Below, in pieces: positions 29,355 to 38,498 of a stretch of 64,000 nucleotides of DNA. Position 1 is the stretch's first letter, and every line of letters starts with the position of its first letter. This DNA is from Sergeia podlipaevii (taxonomy: Eukaryota; Euglenozoa; Kinetoplastea; Trypanosomatida; Trypanosomatidae): positions 1 to 64,000 of the forward strand of contig JASANZ010002223.1 in the NCBI GenBank assembly GCA_030849805.1, written 5' to 3'. The position numbers and the translations under genes were made by a program. The notes under the pieces are model-generated. The model was not told where the DNA came from. It made no database searches and was given only the letters and a program-made list of their open reading frames with translations.

Positions 29355-31358
29355 TCATCCTGACATCGAAACGTATATCATGGCAAGTAAGAAGATCATA
29401 CTCACACCACCCCCAATCATCGCACCTCCAGAGTACGAGTTGCACATAAAGTAATCATCGCTAACGTGATGGCAGAGGGCTCCGCTTACAATGAGAGTCA
29501 CTGGATTCATGAATACAAGTGCAATGGTGGTCGTGATACCAAGAATGGTAGCCGCCATGCTCCTCAAAATGCACTGACCAAACAACAGCACCACCCACAT
29601 GATTCCAGTAATAATGTAACACACAAAGGCATACTTGAGAAAGTGATCGTGAGTCCACTGGAACCGCGTCCGTGTCTGCTGCAGTGTGCTGAGGAGAGGA
29701 ACATAGTGGGCTTTCCATGCCTGCGTGCGATCGTACCACACGTCTGTCGACCACCTGGGGTCCTCAGTGGTCTCGCGGTTGATGTCGCTGCTGCAGCGCT
29801 GTGATATGGTCCCAAAGGTCTGCTTCCGCACCGCAGCGTCGAGCCACTGCTGAGGTGCAGGATACAACAAATCACGCTGCGCACGTACCGTCTCATACAA
29901 AACCGTGCTCAGCGCTACTACCTGCGGATGCTGCGACAGTGAGCACCACGGCGTGTACGGCAGAGCGCCCTCAGTCGGATCAAACCCATTCGCGGTGCGA
30001 GTGCCAACGTTCTTGTACAACTTCAGTTCTGTGTTGTTGTTGAAGACGCGTGAGGTGTACATGGCGTCAAAGAATAACATTGTGTAGCACTGCTGCGTGA
30101 CGTTGTTCTTATCATCCGCACGGCGGTTGATACAGTACGGAATGAACGTCTGCTCTGTGTCATCCATTGTGATAGGCCGCCAGCGCACGTCTGACAGAGC
30201 GGCAGACAGTAGCGCAAAAGACGGCAGCTCCTTACTCGCATACGCAAAACAACTAGCATTCATCGTGAGATCGACAATAGAGCCATCCAAGACATGACCT
30301 TCTGCCTGCACACGTGTGAAGGCGAGGGCGGAGATGACGCCGAAAACAACACTGCTTGTAAAAAGAAAAATACCCCAGGAGAGAATGCGCATCATCGTGT
30401 CCTTACTGGAGGTGTTGGACGACATCCCCCCAAGCGGAATAATGACCACAATAAGCTGCAGCACTGACATCACCGACATCAACACAAACGTCGTAATGGC
30501 CAAGTTCACGTCCGACCGCAGTGCTGTGCGCAGAAAACCAAGAAAGTAGGCGACCACGTAGTTGGCGGTCACCATGGCTCCCACCATGATTGCCATGGCT
30601 ACGCACCACCGCACGTGCTTTGCCGTGCCAATGAGCCGGTCTCGCTTCTTGCAGTCCTCAACCTTGACGCGCTCAGCGATATACTCATCTCGCGTCACCA
30701 CTTTGGGCTTCATCACAGCACGACGGATATACTTGGGGATGTCCATCTTGTGCTTGTGCCACTCCTTCCGTCTAAAGTACGTCCAGTGCGGCGCCAAGTT
30801 CGCGTAGTGGCGCCAAAACACACAAGCATTCCCCACTTCAACTATAGCGTTGTGTGTGCGTACGTCAAGAAAGAGAAGAATGATAGAGAAGACATCTGCG
30901 CTGAATGGGCCGCTTTGCTGTGGCTCCGTCAAAATACCGCCGCGCCGTGACCTACCGTACGCGTTGAATGGAATACAAGAGCGGAAGCGCACAACGTCAG
31001 CCGGTTGCCCGCTGAAGGTGATGCCCGTCGAGTTTCCTCGCATGTGTACCGGTCCGCTCACTCCATCGTGTTCCTCTGTTGGTGACGTCGCCCTCCTCCT
31101 ACCAGGTGTGGTGCCCGCTGGCATCCCAAGGGAAGACAAATCTGTAAAGTCATCTACAGTAGAGCTCGTCCGGTTCAGAGTGCGGTTCAAACCTGCAGCA
31201 GCATCCCTAGGCGGCGGCGGGGACTGACGACCTCCACCATCGCTGTCTAGTCCGAATGTAGACGTGATGCTGCTGCTGCTGTACCCATGTCGCGGTTCCT
31301 CGTATGTGATGCCAATCCTATCGAGTGAGCTGACTTCGCCAGAGCGGAAGAAGTCCAT
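29355..31358 (-). CDS. F-box-like multi-span membrane protein, 667 aa
   Basis: Seen: a disordered, Ser/Thr/Pro-rich N-terminus (1-150); an F-box-like segment at about 152-190 (FSADVFSIILLFLDV followed by a helix and CVFWRHYA); then at least six hydrophobic spans. These lie at about 251-272, 287-309 and 325-346, and three more in the last 110 residues. The region between spans 3 and 4 (about 350-550) is hydrophilic with several cysteines and sequons and is probably luminal. An F-box would recruit Skp1/Cullin ubiquitin ligase, placing a ligase adaptor at a membrane; this pairing is inference because the F-box is divergent. The start is the ATG at 31358 (MDFFRSG); the frame extends a little upstream without an ATG. 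Confidence 0.75.
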   Translation of the reverse strand: MDFFRSGEVSSLDRIGITYEEPRHGYSSSSITSTFGLDSDGGGRQSPPPPRDAAAGLNRTLNRTSSTVDDFTDLSSLGMPAGTTPGRRRATSPTEEHDGVSGPVHMRGNSTGITFSGQPADVVRFRSCIPFNAYGRSRRGGILTEPQQSGPFSADVFSIILLFLDVRTHNAIVEVGNACVFWRHYANLAPHWTYFRRKEWHKHKMDIPKYIRRAVMKPKVVTRDEYIAERVKVEDCKKRDRLIGTAKHVRWCVAMAIMVGAMVTANYVVAYFLGFLRTALRSDVNLAITTFVLMSVMSVLQLIVVIIPLGGMSSNTSSKDTMMRILSWGIFLFTSSVVFGVISALAFTRVQAEGHVLDGSIVDLTMNASCFAYASKELPSFALLSAALSDVRWRPITMDDTEQTFIPYCINRRADDKNNVTQQCYTMLFFDAMYTSRVFNNNTELKLYKNVGTRTANGFDPTEGALPYTPWCSLSQHPQVVALSTVLYETVRAQRDLLYPAPQQWLDAAVRKQTFGTISQRCSSDINRETTEDPRWSTDVWYDRTQAWKAHYVPLLSTLQQTRTRFQWTHDHFLKYAFVCYIITGIMWVVLLFGQCILRSMAATILGITTTIALVFMNPVTLIVSGALCHHVSDDYFMCNSYSGGAMIGGGVSMIFLLAMIYVSMSG

Positions 31359-32116
31359 GTGCGACACAAAAGAGGCAATGAAAAAAAAAAATGAGTTGTC
31401 GCTACTTTCCCTGAATATATATATATGATCTTCCTTTTATATATGTGTGTGTGCTTGTTAAGGACTTATATATAAAAAAACAGTTTGAGAAAAGAAGAAA
31501 AAAAAGCACATGCAACGCTACCACCTGATCAATGTGGTATCCAACAAAAACAAAAACAACAAGTAAAGGTGAGTTATAAATTTGCTCAATACTGTGTCTC
31601 TTGATATTGATCGTTATGCTTTTTGTTGTCTCTTTGTTTCAATGTTTGTGCACTAACAATACCGTGAATGTGTCAAATATATATAAAGAAAGGAAGAAGA
31701 AGGAAAAGATAGGGCGTAAGGGAATGCGCAACAACATGGCATGGGAGAGCGTCTATATTTATATAAAGGAAATTTCCTTTTAGTGGTGAACCAGAGGAAA
31801 ATTACCCCTCAGTGGAGAAAGAAACCTTCACGCTCCTGAGCAATCTCAATATAGAGAAAGACATTTTAATAGCGACTCGGTGAACAGAAGCAGTTTAGTT
31901 TGCCACTAGGCGACAGGCAGGTCGCACATTTCCTTTACCCACATACACACGCGCTTTTACTTAGCCGAGTGCTAAGAAATTGTGACGAAGAAAAAAAATA
32001 TATATCTTTCCCTTTGTTATGCATACTTCGCAAAGAAAAAGAAAAGAAAAATATTGTCACTACCAACACCTGTTGCTTCTTGATAATTTAATTTTGATGC
32101 AACGTTCGCACAACGA
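31359..32116. other. Spacer between 570-aa and F-box-like genes
   Basis: A 12-A run directly above the F-box-like start, TA-rich DNA at 31415-31475 and a less biased block at 31780-31930. No gene seen. Confidence 0.6.
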
Positions 32117-33829
32117 CTAACCTTTTAGCATGATGGCGTGTCCGTCAGGGGAAAGAATGGCCTTGCGGGGCAAATGACATATCCAACGTCTCCCCCTTGA
32201 ATCGCCGTTCTGATCGCAGTCAATTTTTAAAAACAGCAATGCAAAGTGCCTCATCTCTTGAATGTATCGCAGCCACCTTGCTTCATCGCGCAGCGCGTCC
32301 ACTGTACCAAGAGCACAGCGATTGAGCACACTGCCTTCTGCCTCTGCTGACATCAACTGCATGGCCCAGAGACCATATATTGGGTCCTTAGCGTTATCAT
32401 AGAGCTTTGACAATGTTTGAAGCATCACAAGCAGCAGATCGCACGCCGGCTGCCGTCTCGTGGATGGAGGTGGACTCGCGGGGTGCTGCACATGCCTCCA
32501 TAAGCTGCGGCCGGACTGCCCCACCACCAACGTGCCAGAAGCAGGGCCATCGTGCATGAGGTCCACATTCAAGTAGAGCCTCATACAAGACGCCGCGAGC
32601 GCCTCCGCGGCCTCAAAGATATCGTTGTCGGTAAATCGACGAGTATTTGGCCTGCCTGCATACCCGTGGGCTCCAGCAGTAGAGCCGCGCGCCAGTAGGC
32701 CAGGCAGCGCACATGACACAGCTGGAGTGAGCATGGGAAACAAAGCGCCGCTGCCAAGGTATCCTGCGAAGGTAAAGTTTCCCGCGCTTCCAGTCACCTC
32801 ACCTACGGTGGACCGCACGAGATGAGAAAGAATGCCCTCGATCGCTACATCATACATCTCCACGAAAGGCATTTCCCTTTTGCCACTGCACTCCCAAGCG
32901 AGCAGCAGAGACTCGTACACCGCAAGAGCTCCATTCTCTATAGATGCGAAGCCTGGCTCCAAGGACGCCTCGGGCCCAGTGGCCTGTTGCAGCTTGGCGG
33001 TTATGAGGCCCACATGAGGGAGTGTGGAGGCTGCCCCTGTCCTCCTCTGCAGCAACTGCCAGGCGGTGGTCTTACTGCACAGCGCACTCCGCTCCGCTGC
33101 AGTTGCCGCCGTATTTTCTTTTAGAGAAACCATGATAGAGAGCACCTGAGTGACAGAAGTGGCGCCAACTGCCGCCCAGCTGTTGAATTCTTCATCACCA
33201 AGACCTGCCTCATTTGGCAAGGAAGGGCGGGCATTGAGGTAAAGAGACAGAAGCGAAGCCGCCTTCTCTACCTCTGAGTCCATGTGCAGCACGCGGAATG
33301 TTGTCAACAGGCCTCGCAGGGCTTCCACTACCTCAGAAGCGCTCCATCCCTCCGTGTCGCCTTGCCCGTCCTCATTGACCATATTCTGCTCATGCCTTCT
33401 CTCCGTGTTGAGAAGTATCGCATGAAGCTCCTCAGCCTCCCCGCCCATGTAACTGACAAGCACCTTGAGGTCGGCTAGGTGTAACCGTACGCGGGGTAGC
33501 GACTCTGTAAGCTCCCAGGTCACCTGTGTGGCTTGCTTGACATACGCCAGAGCATTGCGTGTAAGGTCTTTGATGTCGACACTGTCAATCAGCGTCGGGC
33601 CCCCAGTTGGAGCCCCATCAGCGTTAGTCTCTACTTGGCTCGTTTGCACGTATGCTCCGAGCGCATTGGAGGTGCCAGCAGCAAGTAGACAGAAGATTAT
33701 AATGTATGCGATCACCCCAAAGAAAGCTAAGAGAAGATAAATATCAAAACCTCGCAGAGCACGCACAAGACGAGGCGGGAGCACGCGATGCTTCCTACGG
33801 TAGGCACTGGGTGCTGCAGTTGGCCTCAT
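32117..33829 (-). CDS. Single-pass membrane protein, 570 aa, unknown function
   Basis: Not recognised. Seen: a basic N-terminus (RRKHR, RLVRALRG) followed by one strong membrane span (about 30-51, YLLLAFFGVIAYIIIF), giving a predicted type II topology with the basic head in the cytosol and a large C-terminal helical domain outside. A region at about 440-470 is Pro/Ser-rich. No catalytic motif was found. The start is the ATG at 33829. Confidence 0.7.
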   Translation of the reverse strand: MRPTAAPSAYRRKHRVLPPRLVRALRGFDIYLLLAFFGVIAYIIIFCLLAAGTSNALGAYVQTSQVETNADGAPTGGPTLIDSVDIKDLTRNALAYVKQATQVTWELTESLPRVRLHLADLKVLVSYMGGEAEELHAILLNTERRHEQNMVNEDGQGDTEGWSASEVVEALRGLLTTFRVLHMDSEVEKAASLLSLYLNARPSLPNEAGLGDEEFNSWAAVGATSVTQVLSIMVSLKENTAATAAERSALCSKTTAWQLLQRRTGAASTLPHVGLITAKLQQATGPEASLEPGFASIENGALAVYESLLLAWECSGKREMPFVEMYDVAIEGILSHLVRSTVGEVTGSAGNFTFAGYLGSGALFPMLTPAVSCALPGLLARGSTAGAHGYAGRPNTRRFTDNDIFEAAEALAASCMRLYLNVDLMHDGPASGTLVVGQSGRSLWRHVQHPASPPPSTRRQPACDLLLVMLQTLSKLYDNAKDPIYGLWAMQLMSAEAEGSVLNRCALGTVDALRDEARWLRYIQEMRHFALLFLKIDCDQNGDSRGRRWICHLPRKAILSPDGHAIMLKG

Positions 33830-34246
33830 ATATCAGCAGATTCAAAGAATTACACACTAATAAAGAATGAACACGTGGAGGAGAAAAACAAAACCAAAGA
33901 GGAACACACAGTCACCTAATACGCATGAAACCTCTTGCATATGTATATTATCCGCAGCAGTGTATTGTAAAATAAAAGTGAAAGAAGGAAGAGAGAATGC
34001 AAAAAAACAAAAAAAGCAGAAAAATAGTACATTACAAAACGTGAATGAATGAAACAAATTGAAGTGCCTCTTGCTCTCTTCCTCTTCTTTATGTTGCCAT
34101 TGGTGTCGTTATCTTGTATATAGGTACCAATATGAACTTGTTCATGTGATCAGACCTGCATGCGCTTAGTCAAAAGCGAGATAATACAAGGAAGCAAGTG
34201 CGTAAGCTGAGAGCAAACCAAAAAAAAAATAAAGATGCGATGTGCC
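33830..34246. other. Spacer between J-domain/Cys-rich and 570-aa genes
   Basis: Purine-rich around 33970-34030 (pyrimidine on the coding strand), otherwise mixed. No gene seen. Confidence 0.6.
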
Positions 34247-35092
34247 TTATCGAAGTGCAACACCGCCATCGCTGTGCCGCGGGCAAAATGAACCGTTGTT
34301 AGTTTGTATGAGGCATCCAAAATACGCACACTTGTGTGGCCTGCAACTGCATGCAACACATGTACCGCGCTTCAGCTCCTCCGTAGTCGCTAACAGCTGC
34401 AAACACCCTAGCGTCGCACACACTGTCCGCTGACCTGCATCATTGGTCATAAAGCCGTCAAAAGTATATCCACTTCCTCGGCTGAGTTTCTCGCCACAAG
34501 CCAAATGGATATTTCCCCGAGAGCAACTGGCACACTCCGCACCAAGCACATCAACGCGGCCCCCGCACATGGGATGAACACATGGATATTCTACAAGATG
34601 CGAGTTGCCTCCACATGTCCCACCGCTGGTCTTCATATAGCTACTGCGAGAGGCACTACCGCCAAGGAGTATAGTCCCTACAAGTACGGAGGCAGGAGAC
34701 ACAATGTTCATCGCGTCACCACGTATGGGCTGACAGCGCCGCGTGTTTAAAGACGACTGCCACTCAAAGCCAGTTGTTTTGGAGCGCATAGTAGCGCACA
34801 GGTCCACAAGTCTGTCCCGAGCCTCTATCAGCCTTGTCAATGCGGCTGCGCAGAGCTGCCCCTGATCATCCCCTTCAGCGGAAGAAACTGCTGTGTCAAG
34901 TGGCGTCTTGTCAGGGTGCAAGCACATCACTCTTTGCCTGAAGCACTCGCGGATAGCGTTCTCCTCAAGGGGTCCAACGCTGACGAGGCCAAGTGCATCT
35001 CGATCAGTGGGAGCGGCCAGTACCGCACGGGCTAGCGAAACTGTCGAGGAGAGGGAGGGGGATGACTTCACAACAGACTCACTACTACTCAT
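34247..35092 (-). CDS. Divergent J-domain protein with C-terminal cysteine-rich region, 281 aa
   Basis: Seen: a helix leading to the diagnostic HPD tripeptide (residues 59-61, in CLHPDKTPL) and a following helix (about 80-98, ALTRLIEARDRLVDL). This is the order of a J-domain, which activates Hsp70 ATPase. The C-terminal half (about 165-275) is rich in Cys and His in pairs (CVHPMC, CASC, CVACSC, CAYFGC, CPRH) and probably binds several zinc ions, but the spacing is not that of the DnaJ CxxCxGxG zinc finger. It has no Gly/Phe-rich linker, so it is a class III (type C) J-protein with an unusual zinc module. The partner Hsp70 and substrate are not visible. The start is the ATG at 35092. Confidence 0.8.
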   Translation of the reverse strand: MSSSESVVKSSPSLSSTVSLARAVLAAPTDRDALGLVSVGPLEENAIRECFRQRVMCLHPDKTPLDTAVSSAEGDDQGQLCAAALTRLIEARDRLVDLCATMRSKTTGFEWQSSLNTRRCQPIRGDAMNIVSPASVLVGTILLGGSASRSSYMKTSGGTCGGNSHLVEYPCVHPMCGGRVDVLGAECASCSRGNIHLACGEKLSRGSGYTFDGFMTNDAGQRTVCATLGCLQLLATTEELKRGTCVACSCRPHKCAYFGCLIQTNNGSFCPRHSDGGVALR

Positions 35093-35412
35093 TTATGCGT
35101 TACGCAACTAGCAGTCACAAAGCAAAACATTTCAAAGAGATGATAAAATAGTCGCTTGTATCGTGAACACCAGCAAACACCTGCATTTACGTCCAAGCGA
35201 CCTACAACTAGCCACATGTGTGTATATTTAGACTATCATCATCAATTGACCTCATGTCCACTCAATGCATGAGTGCACATATACATTATTTATAAGAATC
35301 CCTCTGTTCAGCATATCATCTCTTGAGACACCAATTCACACGTACACACGAGGAAAAGGAGTTCGTATTACTATATATGTGATCAATGAATCGTGAGTTT
35401 CAACAAACGTGA
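35093..35412. other. Spacer between SET-domain and J-domain/Cys-rich genes
   Basis: One of the shortest spacers (320 bp), less biased than others; no strong pyrimidine tract seen for the J-domain gene. No gene. Confidence 0.5.
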
Positions 35413-37176
35413 TCAAGTTCGTTGCGGCGGGAATATACGCGCGTTGTTGTATCTCTCTCTCTCCAGCGCCTCCCGTTGGTCCCGCAGCTGCGCAAGACCC
35501 TCTGGCACACCAACTACAAACTCGCCAGGCCGACCATTCCTGCGCACATCAGTCAGATGAGCGATGCGTTCCCTCAGCGCACTGCTCCACTCCTTAGAGG
35601 CTTCATGTGCACACTCTTCTTTGCCTCTGAAGAAACCGTAACGCCACAGCCATGACACCTCCCGCCTTGCCTCTTCCTCCGCCTCTGTCAGCTGCCTCGA
35701 GGAGCCCACGCTGTCCCGTGATGATGAAGCAGCAGAGGAGGTAAGAGATGGGCCTTGGGTACCGCTCATGGAGGTGCAGAATCCTTCGCGATCGGCCGCG
35801 CGCTGCTGTTGCTGTGCGTCCGTGTCCTCATCCATCTCGCGCATCTGCCGCCTCTCGATGGCCTTCAGTTCCTCCGCAACGTTTCTATTGGCACCTCTAC
35901 TACTGGTATGCGCGCCCCTCCGCCCTCCATGTCGAGAGGATGGGGATAAAGAAGATGGAGGTGCAGGTGCGTCGCCGAAGAGACACCCGCGCTGGCCCAG
36001 ACTACCGTAGTGCAGCACCAGCTCCTCGCCTGGCTGAATCGCTCGCGACGCGGTCACTGTGACAGCACCGCCCTCTCCTTCATGGCTCTGATGATAGTGA
36101 TAGACTACGTTGGCGCCAGTATAGGAGTGGTTCAGCATGTCAAGCAGCGGCACTACCGCCACCTGTGGGCCAGAGCCGCGCTCACGCCAGCGGAGGTTCA
36201 CCGCACGAGAACGGATCATAAAGTGTGCCCAGCGGAGCACCTCCATCTTCTCCGCTGTCTCAACCCTATCCTCCACGGCGGCTGATAGCGGCAATGGTGG
36301 CAAAGAAGAAGACCCCATGGCGGGGGCGGCATCCACAACACGCAGGAGAGGCTCCAGCACGTGGGTGTCGAGATCCCTCTCCAGTCTTGCCAGCTGCTGC
36401 ACAGCGGCGTGCGTACCATAGCGTGCCGCTTGCGCCTGACAAAGTTCAAATTGTCGTGGCGTCAATGCAGACCGGTTGCCCTTGTAGAAATTAGTGAGCA
36501 TATCTTCACTCAGTGCCACCTCCACACGCGGCGCCTTGACTGCCTCAAGCCCGCCCTCCTCCATCGCAGCCACCATCAGTTCCGTGGCCACGTCGCGCGC
36601 AGAGTCCTCGGGTAGTAGCGGTCGTGCAACGTCGTTGAGTTTCAACACTCGCTGAAGTGGCTCAAACTTACCTGCACCGCCATAATGCTGATGCATGAGG
36701 AGCCCCAGCGGTGGCATGCGCGGCGGCAGAGCTGCAGCCCACGTCACGAGCGACTGCATGTGACTACTAACCGAAAGAGTGGCAAGACGAGAACTGTGAT
36801 GTGGACTTCGGAGAAAATACAACGCCAATGCAAGCAATGCGGCATCCCTCGAGTCCATAAGATGCGGTGAAGATCCCTCCAGCTTTGATATGGCCTCAAC
36901 CATCTTGGAGTACGAAAGGGCACTCTCAGAATTGCTAGATGCAAGACAGACCGCCTTGAGTACGTGCGTAGCACGCTGCCCCGTCAAGATACTCTGACCA
37001 GGGATGACAGCTATACGCTCACCGCGCACAATGCGCCGTGCAGCCACCACCGCTCGTACTGGCGCCGTGTGGGTGAAGCCCCGCTGGCCTCCTGCTAGCT
37101 CATACCGTCTAGTGACCTGTTCCACAAGTCCATCACGCACCTGCACGCTTGCTCGCATCCATGCCGCTGCCTGCAT
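35413..37176 (-). CDS. SET-domain protein lysine methyltransferase (SETD/Rubisco-LSMT type), 587 aa
   Basis: A predicted S-adenosylmethionine-dependent protein lysine N-methyltransferase. Seen: a split SET domain with an N-terminal part (about 40-65, VVAARRIVRGERIAVIP) and a helical insert. After it come the signature VVPLLDMLNHS (341-351, where N349-H350 binds the methyl donor and closes the pseudoknot) and ASRAIQPGEELVLHYG (376-391, the catalytic Tyr being Y390). This arrangement is that of the SETD3/SETD6/Rubisco LSMT branch, not histone SET enzymes. After the SET domain there is a Ser-rich, Arg/Gln-rich linker (about 400-490) before a short helical C-terminus. The target is unknown. The start is the ATG at 37176. 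Confidence 0.85.
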   Translation of the reverse strand: MQAAAWMRASVQVRDGLVEQVTRRYELAGGQRGFTHTAPVRAVVAARRIVRGERIAVIPGQSILTGQRATHVLKAVCLASSNSESALSYSKMVEAISKLEGSSPHLMDSRDAALLALALYFLRSPHHSSRLATLSVSSHMQSLVTWAAALPPRMPPLGLLMHQHYGGAGKFEPLQRVLKLNDVARPLLPEDSARDVATELMVAAMEEGGLEAVKAPRVEVALSEDMLTNFYKGNRSALTPRQFELCQAQAARYGTHAAVQQLARLERDLDTHVLEPLLRVVDAAPAMGSSSLPPLPLSAAVEDRVETAEKMEVLRWAHFMIRSRAVNLRWRERGSGPQVAVVPLLDMLNHSYTGANVVYHYHQSHEGEGGAVTVTASRAIQPGEELVLHYGSLGQRGCLFGDAPAPPSSLSPSSRHGGRRGAHTSSRGANRNVAEELKAIERRQMREMDEDTDAQQQQRAADREGFCTSMSGTQGPSLTSSAASSSRDSVGSSRQLTEAEEEARREVSWLWRYGFFRGKEECAHEASKEWSSALRERIAHLTDVRRNGRPGEFVVGVPEGLAQLRDQREALERERYNNARIFPPQRT

Positions 37177-38090
37177 TAGTGTTGCTGCGGCCGTCGTGTT
37201 TGCCCCAAAAATAGATATTACTTGAGCTGTAAGCCTCCTCCTCGAGGACGCAACTCGGAACTAAATGGAGACGAAGAAACAAATGTTTGGTACACAGCCT
37301 GTGAGCGAAAGAAAAGTCTATATCCCCTACTCCCTTTCCTGCTTTTTACATAAAAAAAAAGAATCAAAGAAAAAAAAAAATAAAGAAATAAAATTGAAAT
37401 TGCTGCAGTCAAATAAACTAACTGTAAGCAGCACTGGCCCTCCTCACGTAATAAAAGTGCCCCATAGCACACACACACACAAAAAAAAAAAATGGATTAC
37501 ATGAGAAAGCACTTGTAATCTCTTTGCACCCGCACTTAGAACCCTTTACAACAAGGAAAAAAGATTTATAATTTGATTGTAATTTTCCTTTTATCAGTTT
37601 TATGCTTAAGATTAAGAGCTAGGTTTTCCCCCCCCTACTGGCACTCATACATACACTAAAACGTACCAACAGCGACTCATGTAAAAAGAGAAAGAGAGAT
37701 TCTTTTTTAAAGGGGGAGGGGCAATCTATCTGCAGCAGCTTCATGCTCCTCCACACGCACAATCACGAGGGGAGGAAGCCATGTCCTGAGCACCCCACCT
37801 CAGCAAGCTCCTTCGCTTCTCTCTCTCTCTACATTTCATTTTCGATTTTTCATCGCTTTTCTTCCCCCATAATCTTCAATCAGTGCATGCACATACACAC
37901 ACACACGCTGGATGACAAAAAAAAAATGCACACGTGATGAAAACAACGAACAACAGGCATGCTTTATTGGCCCTCCTCCGAGCACGCACGCGCACGCATA
38001 TGCATATTCGCTTAAAGCAGCTCGACACCGTAGAATGTAGCTCAACTCACTCATAGCACGAGTTTAAGAAGAACGGAAAAAAAATATATC
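37177..38090. other. Spacer between the 135-aa and SET-domain genes
   Basis: Contains A runs at 37350-37395 and 37480-37490, a CA run at about 37470-37480 and a CA run at 37896-37906. No credible frame. Confidence 0.6.
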
Positions 38091-38498
38091 TTAAACGTAG
38101 TCCACATGGAGGTCATACTCTCCCATGTTAACAGCGCGAGTAAGATCCTTCTTAGCGCGAGCTTCCGCAAGGCCACGCTCAAGGGCCTTCTGCTTCTCCT
38201 GATGGTCGCCACACGTCTTCTTGGGAGCTTTGAGGTGCTCCTTAAATTCATCGACCGTCATCTTGTTCTCAGCAGCAAGCCTCGCAAATTCCTCCTCTTC
38301 CTCTCTAGCTATCTCATTCTTCGTGTCCATGGACACCTTCTTCTTCACCTCGGTGATCTTCTTTTGAATGTCCTTCAAGCGGGCCTTGTCGTTGAGACCA
38401 ACCTGCCCATACATCTCAGCTGGAGCTGGCTCCTTCTTCTCAACAAGATCGTGAAGTTCGCGCAAGATGCGCAACTGGTCAGCAAAGCTCAACGACAT
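38091..38498 (-). CDS. Small charged coiled-coil protein, 135 aa, unknown function
   Basis: Not recognised. Seen: a highly charged, Lys/Glu/Ala-rich protein predicted to be almost all helix, with a Glu run (EEEEEFARLAA) and basic stretches, ending in an aromatic tail (DLHVDYV). No signal peptide or membrane span. Such small charged helical proteins are common among trypanosomatid cytoskeletal and flagellar proteins, but this is only an analogy. Third-position bias and balanced composition separate it from its AT-rich flanks. The start is the ATG at 38498. Confidence 0.75.
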   Translation of the reverse strand: MSLSFADQLRILRELHDLVEKKEPAPAEMYGQVGLNDKARLKDIQKKITEVKKKVSMDTKNEIAREEEEEFARLAAENKMTVDEFKEHLKAPKKTCGDHQEKQKALERGLAEARAKKDLTRAVNMGEYDLHVDYV

